Below are positions 1 to 8,985 of a stretch of 64,000 nucleotides of DNA, in pieces. Position 1 is the stretch's first letter; each line of letters opens with the position of its first letter. The notes under the pieces were generated by a model, which was not told where the DNA came from, made no database searches, and saw nothing but the letters and a program-made list of their open reading frames with translations. The stretch is from Pseudomonas fulva (GTDB taxonomy: Bacteria; Pseudomonadota; Gammaproteobacteria; Pseudomonadales; Pseudomonadaceae): contig NZ_CP082928.1 in assembly GCF_023517795.1 (NCBI RefSeq), forward strand, positions 868,001 to 932,000, given 5' to 3'. The translations under genes were made by a program, and so were the position numbers.

Positions 1-718
1 GTACCTGGAGCTGGTCAAGCCCGTGCTGTGGGACGAGAACGCACCGCTCGAGCGCCAGCGCGGCACCCGCCGCACCCTGGTGCGCGTGCTGGAAGTGATC
101 CTGCGCCTGGCGCACCCGTTCATGCCGTTCATCAGCGAAGAAATCTGGCAGCGCATCAAGGGGCAGGCCGGCGTCAGCGGCGACACCCTGATGCTGCAGC
201 CGTGGCCGGTGGCCAACGAAGCCCGCATCGACGCCGCCGCCGAAGGCGATATCGAATGGGTCAAGCAACTGATGCTCGGCGTACGGCAGATCCGTGGCGA
301 GATGAAGATCTCCATGGCCAAGCGCATCGACGTGATCCTCGCCAACGCCTCGGCCTCCGACCTGCGCCGCCTCAACGACAATGCCCCGCTGCTCAACAAG
401 CTGGCCAAGTTCGAGTCGGTGACGGTGCTGGCTGCCGGCGAAGAAGCGCCAATGTCGGCTACCGCCCTGGTCGGCGACATGCAGGTACTGGTGCCGATGG
501 CCGGGCTGATCGACAAGGAAGCCGAACTGGCGCGCCTGGACAAGGAAATCCAGCGCCTGGAAGGCGAAGCCAAGCGGGTCGGCGGCAAGCTGGCCAACGA
601 AGGCTTCGTCGCCAAGGCACCGGCCGAAGTGCTGGAGAAGGAACGCGCCAAGCTGGCAGAAGCCGAGCAGGCGCTGGCCAATCTGGTGGAGCAGCGCGGC
701 AAGATCGCCAGCCTGTAA
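1..718 (+). CDS. valS: Valine--tRNA ligase, C-terminal part (5' end outside window)
   Basis: ValRS charges tRNA-Val with valine in the cytoplasm. Only the last ~239 residues are present; the frame is open from base 2 ([12 protein letters not shown]...), so the catalytic core lies upstream. What is visible is the end of the anticodon-binding domain ([17 protein letters not shown], typical of class Ia synthetases) and then the C-terminal coiled-coil arm, rich in Lys/Glu/Ala/Leu with heptad spacing (about the last 65 residues), which in ValRS contacts the tRNA. An intrinsic terminator follows 18 bp after the stop. The assignment rests on this C-terminal architecture. It is partial because of the window edge, not because it is broken. 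Confidence 0.95.
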   Translation, partial: YLELVKPVLWDENAPLERQRGTRRTLVRVLEVILRLAHPFMPFISEEIWQRIKGQAGVSGDTLMLQPWPVANEARIDAAAEGDIEWVKQLMLGVRQIRGEMKISMAKRIDVILANASASDLRRLNDNAPLLNKLAKFESVTVLAAGEEAPMSATALVGDMQVLVPMAGLIDKEAELARLDKEIQRLEGEAKRVGGKLANEGFVAKAPAEVLEKERAKLAEAEQALANLVEQRGKIASL

Positions 719-735
719 ACCAGCGCGTAACGGAG

Positions 736-777
736 AACGGCCTGCAATGGTGAAAGCCCGGCAGGCCGTTTTCGTTT
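736..777 (+). terminator. Intrinsic terminator of valS
   Basis: A 10-bp perfect stem (AACGGCCTGC at 736-745 pairing with GCAGGCCGTT at 761-770) with a 15-nt loop is followed by TTCGTTT, directly downstream of the valS stop. Confidence 0.8.
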
Positions 778-840
778 ATGGGCATGCCGGCGCGCATCAG
801 GCAGTATGCTCGCGATCTCTCACCTGATCGGACGATGCAA

Positions 841-1137
841 ATGGAAGTGAGCAAGACCAAGACCAGTTTCTACCGCCGCCTCTACGTCGCCTGGCTGATC
901 GACAGTGGCACTGCCGATAGCGTCCCGGCCCTGATGGCCGCCACCGGCATGCCCAGGCGCACCGCCCAGGACACGTTGAGCGCACTGGAGGAGCTGGATA
1001 TCGACTGCCAGTTCCAGCAGCAGGACGGCGAGCGCAACAACGCCGGCCACTACGTGATCCGCGACTGGGGCGCCATCGACAAACGCTGGATCGCCGCCAA
1101 CCTGCAGCAGATCAAGGCGGTGCTCGGCTATCCCTGA
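841..1137 (+). CDS. Small winged-helix/HTH protein of unknown function
   Basis: About 98 residues. The centre (ADSVPALMAATGMPRRTAQD) reads as a helix-turn-helix: a short helix, a turn at TGMPRR and a recognition helix, followed by LSALEELDI and a short beta-wing region (GHYVIRDWG). This supports a small DNA-binding or HTH-fold protein; no target can be named. Homologous short proteins sit beside valS/holC in other Pseudomonas, from memory. The start is ambiguous: in-frame ATGs lie at 778, 835 and 841, none with a clear Shine-Dalgarno. I chose 841 because the conserved-looking part starts at SKTKTSFYRRLYVAWLID. It is transcribed after the valS terminator, so probably from its own promoter. Confidence 0.7.
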   Translation: MEVSKTKTSFYRRLYVAWLIDSGTADSVPALMAATGMPRRTAQDTLSALEELDIDCQFQQQDGERNNAGHYVIRDWGAIDKRWIAANLQQIKAVLGYP

Positions 1138-1216
1138 GAACCTGCTCAAAGGCTGCTGCGCGTCGACACTGCCGCGTTAAAAGCAGGCGCTGAAATTTCC
1201 TTGGCATGGAGCCAGA

Positions 1217-3046
1217 ATGACTCTAGATCTACTCATGGTGCTCGGCCTGCTGCTCACGGCCGTGGTGCTGTTCGTGCTCAACAAGCCGCGCATGGACGTG
1301 GTTGCGCTGATGATCCTCGTCGCGCTGCCACTGACCGGCGTGCTGAGCGTCCAGGAAACCCTGGCCGGCTTCGCCGACCCCAGCGTGATTCTGATCGCTG
1401 CGCTGTTCGTGATCGGCGAGGGGCTGGTGCGTACCGGCATCGCCTACCGCCTTGGCGACTGGCTGGTGGCCAAGGCGGGCAGCAGCGAAACCCGCCTGCT
1501 GGTATTGCTGATGGTGGCCGTGGCCGGACTCGGCTCGGTGATGAGCTCGACCGGCGTGGTGGCGATCTTCATCCCCGTGGTACTCGGCGTGGCGGCGCGC
1601 CTGAAGATCGCACCGGGCCGGCTGATGATGCCCCTGGCCTTCGCCGGCTTGATCAGCGGCATGCTCACCCTGGTGGCCACGCCGCCTAACATGGTGGTGC
1701 ACAGCGAGCTGCTGCGTGCCGGCCTGCCGGGTTTCAGTTTCTTCAGCTTCACGCCGATTGGCCTGGCCGTGCTGGTGCTCGGCGTACTCTATATGCTCGC
1801 GACCCGGCGCTGGCTGCAGCGTGACGCCGATGGCGAACCCTCGGCGCCGCCACGCCTGACCCTCGCCGACCTGGCTGACAGCTACCGCCTCGGGGAACGC
1901 GAACGGCGCCTGCAGGTACGCGCCGACTCGCCCCTGGCCAACCAGGCGCTGGACGAGCTGCAGCTGCGCTCGCACTACGGCATCAACGTGATTGCCGTGG
2001 AGCGCCAGCGGCAGTTTCGCACCCTGCTGTTGATGGCCACCGGCAACACCCAGCTGCTGCCTGGCGACGTGCTGCTGGTCGACCTGGCCAGCCCGGCCAT
2101 CGCGCTGCTCGGCGCCTATCAGGAGCTGGGCCTGGAACCGCTACCGCTGCGCAATTCGTACTACAGCGTGCATTCCCACGAACTCGGCTTGGCCGAGGTG
2201 GCGTTGCCACCGGAGTCGCGCCTGCCGGGCAAGAGCATTCAGGAGCTGGGCCTGCGCAGCCGCTACAAGCTCAACGTGGTCGGCCTGCGTCGCCATGGCC
2301 AGGCGCTGGAAGGCCTGCTGGTGGACGAGAAGCTGACCCACGCCGACACCCTGCTGGTGGCCGGCAGCTGGAAGCAGATCCATCACCTGCAAAGCCTCAA
2401 CCGCGATTTTCTGGTGCTCAGCCTGCCCGCCGAGGTCGATGAGGTGGCGCCCGCCGCGCGCAAGGCGCCCTACGCGTTGCTGAGCCTGGCGGTGATGGTC
2501 GGGCTGATGATCAGCGGCCTGGTGCCCAACGTGATGGCCGCGCTGATCGGCTGCCTGCTGATGGGCGCCTTTCGCTGCATCGACATGCCCAGCGCGTACC
2601 GGTCGATCCACTGGCCGAGCCTGATTCTGATCGTCGGCATGCTGCCGTTCGCCCTGGCCCTGCAGAAAACCGGCGGCATCGATCTGGCGGTCAATGGCCT
2701 GGTCGGTGCCCTGGGCAATGCCGGGCCGCGGGTGATTCTTGCCAGCCTGTTCGCGGTCACCGCGCTGATCGGCCTGTTCATCTCCAACACCGCAACGGCG
2801 GTGCTGATGGCGCCGGTAGCCATCGCCACCGCCCAGGCATTGGGGGTATCGCCACTGCCGTTCGCCATGACCGTCGCCCTCGCCGCCTCGGCGGCCTTCA
2901 TGACGCCGATTTCCTCCCCGGTAAACACCCTGGTGCTGGGGCCAGGCCAGTATCGCTTCGCAGATTTCGTACGCATCGGCGTGCCATTCACCGTTCTGGT
3001 GATGATCGTCAGCGTGGTGATGGTGCCGTGGATATTTCCGCTATAG
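1217..3046 (+). CDS. SLC13/DASS-family permease with two RCK_C (TrkA-C) domains
   Basis: A 609-residue inner-membrane protein. About six membrane helices (1-200) precede a cytosolic insert (about 225-395) containing two TrkA-C-like repeats (LQVRADSPLANQALDELQLR and VALPPESRLPGKSIQELGLR), followed by further helices to the C-terminus. The repeated motifs VMSSTGVVAIFIPVV and FISNTATAVLMAPVA are the paired SNT-type substrate/sodium signatures of the divalent anion/sodium symporter superfamily. Such carriers import sulfate, dicarboxylates or similar anions; the substrate here cannot be told from sequence. The start is supported by GGAG 7-10 bp upstream. It stands alone, followed by an REP element. 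Confidence 0.85.
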   Translation: MTLDLLMVLGLLLTAVVLFVLNKPRMDVVALMILVALPLTGVLSVQETLAGFADPSVILIAALFVIGEGLVRTGIAYRLGDWLVAKAGSSETRLLVLLMVAVAGLGSVMSSTGVVAIFIPVVLGVAARLKIAPGRLMMPLAFAGLISGMLTLVATPPNMVVHSELLRAGLPGFSFFSFTPIGLAVLVLGVLYMLATRRWLQRDADGEPSAPPRLTLADLADSYRLGERERRLQVRADSPLANQALDELQLRSHYGINVIAVERQRQFRTLLLMATGNTQLLPGDVLLVDLASPAIALLGAYQELGLEPLPLRNSYYSVHSHELGLAEVALPPESRLPGKSIQELGLRSRYKLNVVGLRRHGQALEGLLVDEKLTHADTLLVAGSWKQIHHLQSLNRDFLVLSLPAEVDEVAPAARKAPYALLSLAVMVGLMISGLVPNVMAALIGCLLMGAFRCIDMPSAYRSIHWPSLILIVGMLPFALALQKTGGIDLAVNGLVGALGNAGPRVILASLFAVTALIGLFISNTATAVLMAPVAIATAQALGVSPLPFAMTVALAASAAFMTPISSPVNTLVLGPGQYRFADFVRIGVPFTVLVMIVSVVMVPWIFPL

Positions 3047-3094
3047 CTCACGACAGCGGCGGGATAAAAAAGGGACGCGGCCGCTCGCCATTTC

Positions 3095-3116
3095 GTGGGA
3101 GGGGCCTTAGCCGCGA
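3095..3116. repeat. REP-type palindrome
   Basis: GTGGGAGGGGCCTTAGCCGC, then GA. This is the GTGGGAG...GCCGCGA layout of Pseudomonas repetitive extragenic palindromes, in the gap between the SLC13 permease and the convergent bacteriohemerythrin gene. Similar copies are at 41535, 50910 and 63321. Confidence 0.65.
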
Positions 3117-3220
3117 GTGCTTTACGCATAGCCAGGCAAAATCGAGGCTAAAGCGGATCGCCGCCCGGCCTCTTCCACAAAAGCTCTTCTCACCGTCCGC
3201 TTATCGTTTGAAACCGCACG

Positions 3221-3688
3221 CTACGCGGCGCGAAAAAAACGCCGCTTGGCGCGGTTCAGCCAGCCGTCCTCGGCCTTGTCGGCCGCCAGGCGCCGCAGGT
3301 TTTCGGTCACCGCCGCCACGTAGTTCTGGTCGTCGTTGCGGATATGCCCGAACAGCCAGCGGCCGAGCAGGCTGCGCAGTTCATCGCAGACGTCCTCGCC
3401 CTGGCGAAACCGCAGGCGGTAATCCTCGACCCGGCGGATGAACAACTCGTGCACCCGCTTGTGCGCCTTGGTGAACACGTAGCCCGCCTCCTCGAGCATC
3501 GCCTCCTCGAAGGCGAAGTGCGAGCTGGTGTAATCAACCAGCTCCTCGATCACCAACGCCACAGCCTGGCGCTCAGCGTCTTGCTGCGCAACGTAAAGCG
3601 CGTTGATCATGTCGACGATGCGGCGGTGCTGACCGTCGATCACCGCGATTCCGGTGTTCAGGTCATCACTCCAACTGAGATAAGCCAC
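3221..3688 (-). CDS. Bacteriohemerythrin (oxygen-binding di-iron protein)
   Basis: A cytoplasmic four-helix-bundle protein that reversibly binds O2 at a di-iron centre. With the GTG start used here (155 aa), all seven ligands of the family are in place: H21 (QH), H57 and E61 (HFAFE), H76 and H80 (HKRVH), H115 and D120 (HIRNDD). An in-frame ATG exists at 3706 (161 aa), but the GTG at 3688 has AGGGG about 7 bp upstream, and the N-terminus then reads (M)[13 protein letters not shown], matching how I recall the P. aeruginosa protein PA1673 beginning. The upstream ANR-like box is described separately. It is monocistronic and convergent with the SLC13 gene. Family certain; start moderately certain. 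Confidence 0.92.
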   Translation of the reverse strand: MAYLSWSDDLNTGIAVIDGQHRRIVDMINALYVAQQDAERQAVALVIEELVDYTSSHFAFEEAMLEEAGYVFTKAHKRVHELFIRRVEDYRLRFRQGEDVCDELRSLLGRWLFGHIRNDDQNYVAAVTENLRRLAADKAEDGWLNRAKRRFFRAA

Positions 3689-3715
3689 GGTGGTTGCCCC
3701 TGTCATTCCCCTGGA

Positions 3716-3764
3716 TGGGGCCAGTCTAGAGCCGGCCAGACGGCCGCTGGTTGACCTGGATCAG
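3716..3764 (-). promoter_or_regulatory. ANR/FNR-dependent class II promoter of the bacteriohemerythrin gene
   Basis: TTGACCTGGATCAG at 3751-3764 matches the FNR/ANR consensus (TTGAT-N4-ATCAA) at 8 of 10 positions. A -10-like hexamer TAGACT lies on the minus strand at 3728-3723, which places +1 near 3716. The centre of the box (3757.5) is then exactly 41.5 bp upstream of +1, the spacing of class II FNR-activated promoters. The start site is predicted, not measured. Confidence 0.75.
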
Positions 3765-3866
3765 TGCACGTCCGGCTGCAGGCGCAGGGTTTCCTACTCA
3801 AGACCCCGAGCACGGCGCCAGCGGCTGTGGGAAAATGCCCGGCCCGTCACCTGCACAATGATCAGC

Positions 3867-4850
3867 ATGCCCACCAAACGCCCGCCCAAACCGCCCGCCT
3901 CGCCTGAAAAAGGCCAGCTGCACCCCCGCAACCGCCATCAGGGCCGTTATGACTTTCCGGCGCTGATCAAGGCCAGCCCGGAGCTGGCGGCGTTCGTGAT
4001 CATCAACCCCTATGGCAACCAGAGCATCGATTTCGCCAACCCGGCGGCGGTCAAGGTGTTCAATCGCGCCCTGCTCAAGCAGTTCTATGGCATCACGCAC
4101 TGGGACATTCCGGCCGATTACCTGTGCCCGCCGATTCCCGGGCGCGCCGATTACCTGCACTACCTGGCCGATCTGCTGGCAGGCGACAACGGCGGTGAAA
4201 CGCCTCGCGGCGCGGCAGTACGGGCGCTGGACATCGGCGTGGGCGCCAACTGCATCTACCCGCTCCTGGGTAACCGCGAATACGGCTGGCGCTTCCTCGG
4301 TGCGGACATCGCGCCCCAGGCCATCGCCTCGGCAGCGGCCATCGTGGGAGCCAACACCGATTTGCGCGAGCAGATCGAACTGCGCCTGCAGGCGGATACC
4401 GCGCATGTTTTCACCCATCTCTTGCAGGCCGACGAGCGCTTCGAGGTGACCCTGTGCAACCCGCCCTTCCATGCCTCGGCGGCTGAAGCCAGCAGCGGCA
4501 GCAAACGCAAATGGCGTAACCTCGGCAAGCTCGATCCCAAGCGCAAACTGCCGGTGCTGAACTTTGGCGGTCAGGCGGCGGAGCTGTGGTGCCCGGGCGG
4601 CGAAGCGGCGTTCGTGGCCCGGCTGATTGGCGAAAGCGCCGACCACCGCGATCAGGTGCTGTGGTTCAGTACGTTGATTTCCAAGGCCGGCAACCTGCCG
4701 GGCGTATACGCCATGCTGAAGAAAGTCGGCGCTGTGGACACCCGCACGGTGGAAATGAGCCAGGGCCAGAAGCAGAGCCGCTTCGTGGCCTGGACCTTTC
4801 ACACTGCCGAACAGCGCCAGCGCTGGATGAACGCGCGCCGCGAGCCTTAA
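3867..4850 (+). CDS. rlmF: 23S rRNA (adenine-1618-N6)-methyltransferase
   Basis: RlmF/YbiN methylates the N6 of A1618 in 23S rRNA using SAM. With the ATG at 3867 the protein is 327 aa, near the usual family length. Markers seen: [13 protein letters not shown] near the N-terminus, which is characteristic of RlmF; the SAM-binding [14 protein letters not shown]; and the N6-adenine catalytic motif NPPF (N198), followed by HASAAEA. The frame is open further upstream (to 3690), but that part lacks family features and overlaps the promoter region of the divergent bacteriohemerythrin gene. Another ATG is at 3858. No strong Shine-Dalgarno was found. Its stop codon overlaps that of the convergent usp gene by 3 bp. 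Confidence 0.92.
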   Translation: MPTKRPPKPPASPEKGQLHPRNRHQGRYDFPALIKASPELAAFVIINPYGNQSIDFANPAAVKVFNRALLKQFYGITHWDIPADYLCPPIPGRADYLHYLADLLAGDNGGETPRGAAVRALDIGVGANCIYPLLGNREYGWRFLGADIAPQAIASAAAIVGANTDLREQIELRLQADTAHVFTHLLQADERFEVTLCNPPFHASAAEASSGSKRKWRNLGKLDPKRKLPVLNFGGQAAELWCPGGEAAFVARLIGESADHRDQVLWFSTLISKAGNLPGVYAMLKKVGAVDTRTVEMSQGQKQSRFVAWTFHTAEQRQRWMNARREP

Positions 4851-5737
4851 TCGTCAGCACGCGGCTGGCGCACGATCAGGGTGTCGCACGGCACCCACTG
4901 CAGCAGCTCGCTGGCCGCACTGCCCAGCAACACATTCATCAGCCCGCTGCGCCCGTGGGTGCCCATCACCACCAGATCGACACCATGCTCGCGCACGTAA
5001 TGGCTCAGGGAGGCAGCCAGCGAGCCCCGCTCGATCACGATGCGCGTGCGTTTCCTCGCCTCGTCCGGCAAATCACTGGCACTCAGAAACGCGGCGTAAT
5101 CGCCCTCCTCGATATGCCGGCGCGTCTCGCCGTCGATCACCCGTTCCAGGCGGTCGGACAGCGGCGCTTCGGTGGCGTGATACAGCACCAGTTCGCGATC
5201 GGGAAAATAACGGGCAGCCGCATGCAGCGCATGGCGCGAGGCGTCGGAAAAGTCGGTGGCCACCAGAATTCGCTGGTAGCCCCCGCGTGGCCGCTGGCGC
5301 ACCACCAGCAAGGGTTGCGGCAGCTGGCGAGCCAGCGACTCCACCGTGGAGCCGAGCAGCAAGCGGCCCCACAACGCGTCGCTCGCCACACCGGTGACCA
5401 CCAGCGCACTGCCGGTTTCCCGCGCCGCCCTGGCGATGGCCTGCACGGGCTCACCACGCTCGATACGCAGGCGCACCTGCACGTCGAGGCCGGACAGATC
5501 CTGCTGCAGCTGCTGCTCGGCAAAGCGTGCCAGGCTGGCGTCATCCCGCGCGCCCACCCAGCCCAGTACCAGATCCGGCGCCTGCGCGACTTCCAGCACG
5601 TTTATGCCAACCAGCAGCGCCTGCCACTCGCTCGCCAGCTGCGCCGCGCGATCCAGCGCACGGTCGCAGCGCACGCTCAGGTCGGTGGCCAGCAATACAC
5701 TTGCCGGTGTGCCTTCGGTCCAGGGGTGTCTGCTCAT
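4847..5737 (-). CDS. Tandem-domain universal stress protein (UspA family)
   Basis: 296 aa with two Usp domains in tandem: residues ~10-140 ([20 protein letters not shown]) and ~155-292 ([20 protein letters not shown]). The second domain keeps the ATP-binding loop G-x2-G-x9-GS ([15 protein letters not shown]). The first has a degraded version ([15 protein letters not shown] lacking the second Gly), so probably only one site binds nucleotide. Usp proteins of this layout help survival in stationary phase or anaerobiosis. An ATG far upstream (5821) exists, but MSRHPWTEG at 5737 has GAGG at the right distance. The stop overlaps the rlmF stop by 3 bp, tail to tail. Confidence 0.9.
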   Translation of the reverse strand: MSRHPWTEGTPASVLLATDLSVRCDRALDRAAQLASEWQALLVGINVLEVAQAPDLVLGWVGARDDASLARFAEQQLQQDLSGLDVQVRLRIERGEPVQAIARAARETGSALVVTGVASDALWGRLLLGSTVESLARQLPQPLLVVRQRPRGGYQRILVATDFSDASRHALHAAARYFPDRELVLYHATEAPLSDRLERVIDGETRRHIEEGDYAAFLSASDLPDEARKRTRIVIERGSLAASLSHYVREHGVDLVVMGTHGRSGLMNVLLGSAASELLQWVPCDTLIVRQPRADD

Positions 5738-5828
5738 CACGCACCTCGATATCCCTGCGGGAGATGGGTCTTGGACCCAAGCAACTCCACGGGGCGAGAG
5801 ACATCGCCAAATCGTAAGCAAACACGAG

Positions 5829-6458
5829 TCAGACAGTTGGGCGGCGCAGCAGCATCAGCGCCAGCCCGGCGATCCACAGCAACGATGCACCGTAGTTGAT
5901 GCGCTGATAGAGGCCGAAACCGTGGCCGCTTTCCAGCGCACTGGCCATCAGCGGCAAGGCGCCAACGGCCGCCAGCGTGCAGAACAGCGAAAACCAGGAA
6001 AAACCTGGCGAGGCGAACAGGCGTCGACCCAGCCACACCCAGAGCCCGCTCGCCAGCAACAGGCTGAAGGCCATGACCAGGCCCGCCAGGTTGTGCAGAT
6101 TCTGGCTGGCAGACGGGTGCTCCGGTGCACAGCCGGCGTCACAGGCGAAGTAGCCGGTGCCGAAGCTGCCTAGGCCGTGAAGGATGATCAGCAGGCCGCT
6201 CAGGCGCGCCCAGCGGTTGCGAAAGCTCAGCAACAGCGCTGTACCGAACAGCAGAAACAGCACGCCCAGCGGGAAATTGTTGATCAGCGGCGAGATCACT
6301 CGAGTCGGTGCGTCCACGGCGCCGAGCAGGCTCATGGCCTGATCGACATGGCTGTAGCCGGGGTACAGCGCCCCGGCGATGGTCACGCCCAGGGTCAGCC
6401 ACAAGGGCGTGATCAGGCCTGCGAAATACCCCGGTTTGAGCGTCCTGTTCGAGTGCAT
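5829..6458 (-). CDS. DUF998-family membrane protein
   Basis: 209 aa with about six predicted membrane helices: ITPLWLTLGVTIAGALYPGY, PLGVLFLLFGTALLL, RLSGLLIILHGLGSFGTGYF, NLAGLVMAFSLLLASGLWVWL, LFCTLAAVGALPLMA and NYGASLLWIAGLALMLL. The pattern with YSHVDQAMS near the first loop, CDAGC and a conserved His before helix 4 fits DUF998. Function is unknown. An in-frame ATG at 6521 would add 21 polar residues; the ATG at 6458 is preferred because AAAGGAAA lies directly upstream. Confidence 0.8.
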   Translation of the reverse strand: MHSNRTLKPGYFAGLITPLWLTLGVTIAGALYPGYSHVDQAMSLLGAVDAPTRVISPLINNFPLGVLFLLFGTALLLSFRNRWARLSGLLIILHGLGSFGTGYFACDAGCAPEHPSASQNLHNLAGLVMAFSLLLASGLWVWLGRRLFASPGFSWFSLFCTLAAVGALPLMASALESGHGFGLYQRINYGASLLWIAGLALMLLRRPTV

Positions 6459-6643
6459 GCGCGTTTCCTTTCGGTGTCGTGAGCGTCCGTTCAGTGACGC
6501 GGCGTTGACGCTGCGCGGCACATCCGGTGCACAGCGGCCTGTCGACTGCCATGCGTCAACTGCAGCCTGCCGGGCATTTTTCGTCCATAATCGCCGCCCT
6601 CGAAAAGCTGCCGGGTTGCCTCCGGCCCTGAAAGGACGATCTC

Positions 6644-8263
6644 ATGCTGCGCATCACCGAACTGAAACTGCCCCTCGATCACGCCGACGACGCCCTGCGA
6701 CCAGCCCTGGTCGAGCGCCTGGGCATCGACGACAACGAACTGCTCGAATTCAGCGTGTTCAAGCGCAGCTACGACGCCCGCAAGAAGTCCGGCGACATGC
6801 CGTTCATCTACACCCTGGATTTCCGCGTGCGCGACGAGGCTGCCCTGCTGGCGCGCCTGGCCGACGACCGCAACCTCGGCATCGCCCCGGACGTGAGCTA
6901 CAAGCCACTGAGCGTCAGTGCCGAACAACACCCTGCCCAGCGCCCGCTGGTGATCGGCTTCGGCCCCTGCGGCATCTTCGCGGCGCTGATCCTCGCGCAG
7001 ATGGGGCTTCGGCCCATCGTGCTGGAGCGCGGCAAGGAAGTGCGCCAGCGCACCAAGGACACCTGGGGGCTGTGGCGCAAGAAGGTGCTGGATCCCGAGT
7101 CCAACGTGCAGTTCGGCGAGGGCGGCGCGGGCACCTTCTCCGATGGCAAGCTGTACAGCCAGATCAAGGACCCCAACCATTACGGGCGCAAGGTGCTCGA
7201 AGAGTTCGTCAAGGCCGGCGCGCCGGAGGAAATCCTCTACGTCAGCAAGCCGCATATCGGCACCTTCCGCCTGACCGGCGTGGTCGCCACCATGCGCGAG
7301 GAGATCAAGGCCCTTGGCGGCGAAGTGCGCTTCCAGCAGCGCGTCAGCGATGTGCTGATCGAAGACGGCCAGCTGGTCGGCGTGGAGCTGGAAAACGGCG
7401 AGCAGATACACAGCCGCCACGTCATCCTGGCCCTCGGTCACAGCTCCCGCGACACTTTCCGCGCGCTGCACAAGCGCGGCGTGTTCATGGAAGCCAAACC
7501 GTTCTCGGTGGGTTTCCGGATCGAACACCCGCAGTCGTTGATCGACCGCGCGCGCCTGGGCAAGTACGCCGGCCACCCGAAGCTGGGCGCAGCCGACTAC
7601 AAACTGGTGCATCACGCCAAGAACGGTCGCTCGGTGTACAGCTTCTGCATGTGCCCGGGCGGCACCGTGGTGGCGGCCACCAGCGAGCCGCACCGGGTGG
7701 TCACCAACGGCATGAGCCAGTACTCGCGTAACGAGCGCAATGCCAACTCGGGCATCGTGGTCGGCATCACCCCGGAGCAGGATTATCCCGGCGGTCCGCT
7801 GGCTGGCGTCGAACTGCAGGAGCGCCTGGAATCCCACGCCTACGTACTTGGCGGCAGCAACTATGAGGCGCCGGGCCAACTGGTCGGCGACTTCATCGCC
7901 GGCAAGCCGAGCACTGCGCTGGGCAGCGTCGAGCCGTCCTACAAGCCGGGCATCAGGCTCGGTGACCTGGCCCCCGCGCTGCCCGACTTCGCCATCGAGG
8001 CGATCCGTGAAGCGCTGCCGGCCTTCGCCAAGCAGATCAGGGGGTTCGATCTGCACGATGCGGTGCTCACCGGTATCGAAACACGCACCTCATCGCCCCT
8101 GCGCATCACCCGTGGCGAGGATCTGCAGAGCCTCAACGTGCGCGGCCTGTTCCCGGCCGGTGAAGGCGCGGGCTATGCCGGTGGCATTCTGTCTGCGGGT
8201 GTCGACGGCATCCGTGTCGCCGAGGGGCTGGCACGTGCGCTGATGGGTGAACAGGCCCGCTAG
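6644..8263 (+). CDS. Uncharacterised FAD-dependent dehydrogenase (COG2509 type)
   Basis: 539 aa, cytoplasmic. The N-terminal ~95 residues form a small alpha/beta cap (LRITELKLPLDHADD...; SFKRSYDARKKSG-type segment). Then comes the FAD Rossmann motif GFGPCGIFAALILAQMG with the ribose-binding acid (VLERG), and GEGGAGTFSDGKLYSQIKD typical of these enzymes. A second dinucleotide-fold region ends in GEGAGYAGGILSAGVDGIRVAE, the C-terminal FAD-binding segment. Members of this family are annotated as NAD(FAD)-utilising dehydrogenases; no physiological substrate is established to my knowledge. The start has AAGGA 9 bp upstream. Transcription converges with the sha operon, 106 bp away. Confidence 0.87.
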   Translation: MLRITELKLPLDHADDALRPALVERLGIDDNELLEFSVFKRSYDARKKSGDMPFIYTLDFRVRDEAALLARLADDRNLGIAPDVSYKPLSVSAEQHPAQRPLVIGFGPCGIFAALILAQMGLRPIVLERGKEVRQRTKDTWGLWRKKVLDPESNVQFGEGGAGTFSDGKLYSQIKDPNHYGRKVLEEFVKAGAPEEILYVSKPHIGTFRLTGVVATMREEIKALGGEVRFQQRVSDVLIEDGQLVGVELENGEQIHSRHVILALGHSSRDTFRALHKRGVFMEAKPFSVGFRIEHPQSLIDRARLGKYAGHPKLGAADYKLVHHAKNGRSVYSFCMCPGGTVVAATSEPHRVVTNGMSQYSRNERNANSGIVVGITPEQDYPGGPLAGVELQERLESHAYVLGGSNYEAPGQLVGDFIAGKPSTALGSVEPSYKPGIRLGDLAPALPDFAIEAIREALPAFAKQIRGFDLHDAVLTGIETRTSSPLRITRGEDLQSLNVRGLFPAGEGAGYAGGILSAGVDGIRVAEGLARALMGEQAR

Positions 8264-8369
8264 CGGACCAGGGTGGTGCGCCGTTGGTACGGCGCCGGAT
8301 TGAGGGCCCTGCCGATCTCGACCTGCACACCAGCGCGATCGAGATCGGCGCCCAGAGCGCCAGCCCCGT

Positions 8370-8702
8370 TCAGGATTCCCAGGGCCGCCCGCGGGTACGC
8401 CGCACCAGCTTGACCTTCTCCTGCATCGCCGACTTGGCCAGCATATGAGCGCTGACCGGCGCGGTGATGAACAGGAACATGACGATCAGCAGCTCGTGCA
8501 CACTCAAGCCTTCGGCGTGGTTGCCAAAAAAGATCATCGAGGCGACCACCATGCTACCCACCCCCAGTGTGGTGGCCTTAGTCGGGCCATGCAGGCGGGT
8601 GAAGAAATCCGGCAGGCGATACAGGCCGATGGCACCGATCAGCGCGAACGAGCAGCCGACCAGCAGAAAGAACGCTACCAGTGCTTCGATCCAGAATGGC
8701 AT
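8370..8702 (-). CDS. shaG: Na+(K+)/H+ antiporter subunit G
   Basis: 110 aa, three membrane helices (AFFLLVGCSFALIGAIGLY, GVGSMVVASMIFFG, LLIVMFLFITAPVSAHMLA). RLPDFFTRLHGPTKATTLG and the TAPVSAHMLA motif are diagnostic of MnhG/MrpG. It is the last subunit of the multi-subunit antiporter, which exports Na+ or K+ in exchange for protons. It starts 13 bp after the shaF stop and ends the operon. Confidence 0.93.
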   Translation of the reverse strand: MPFWIEALVAFFLLVGCSFALIGAIGLYRLPDFFTRLHGPTKATTLGVGSMVVASMIFFGNHAEGLSVHELLIVMFLFITAPVSAHMLAKSAMQEKVKLVRRTRGRPWES

Positions 8703-8715
8703 GGCAATTACCTCC

Positions 8716-8985
8716 TCAGTCGATGATTTCGCCGTGCAGCAGGTGCTTGCCCACCGCCACGGTGCCGACGAAGCCCATGACCGCGATCAGCAAGGCCGCC
8801 TCGAAGAACAGATCCGACTTCAGCCAGATGCCGAATACCACGATCAGCGCCAGGGCGTTGATATACAGCGTGTCCAGGGCCAGCACCCGGTCGGGCATGT
8901 CCGGGCCGCGCACCAGGCGGATCACGTTGAGGGTCACGGCAACGCCCATCAGGGTCATGCAGAAGGGAATCACGTACGCGAGCAT
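8716..8985 (-). CDS. shaF: Na+(K+)/H+ antiporter subunit F
   Basis: 89 aa, three helices. MLAYVIPFCMTLMGVAVTLNVIRLVRGP and DRVLALDTLYINALALIVV are the MnhF signature (RGPDMPDRVLALDTL). It overlaps the end of shaE by 16 bp, implying translational coupling. It is part of the hydrophobic membrane assembly of the Mrp-type complex. Confidence 0.93.
   Translation of the reverse strand: MLAYVIPFCMTLMGVAVTLNVIRLVRGPDMPDRVLALDTLYINALALIVVFGIWLKSDLFFEAALLIAVMGFVGTVAVGKHLLHGEIID

Noticed and set aside
8261..8369. On the minus strand a frame ending ...EIGRALNPAPYQRRTTLVR, with high GC at third positions, in the gap after shaG.
   Set aside because: No start codon independent of shaG, only about 30 codons free of overlap, and no family recognised. 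It could be a gene remnant but the evidence is too thin.
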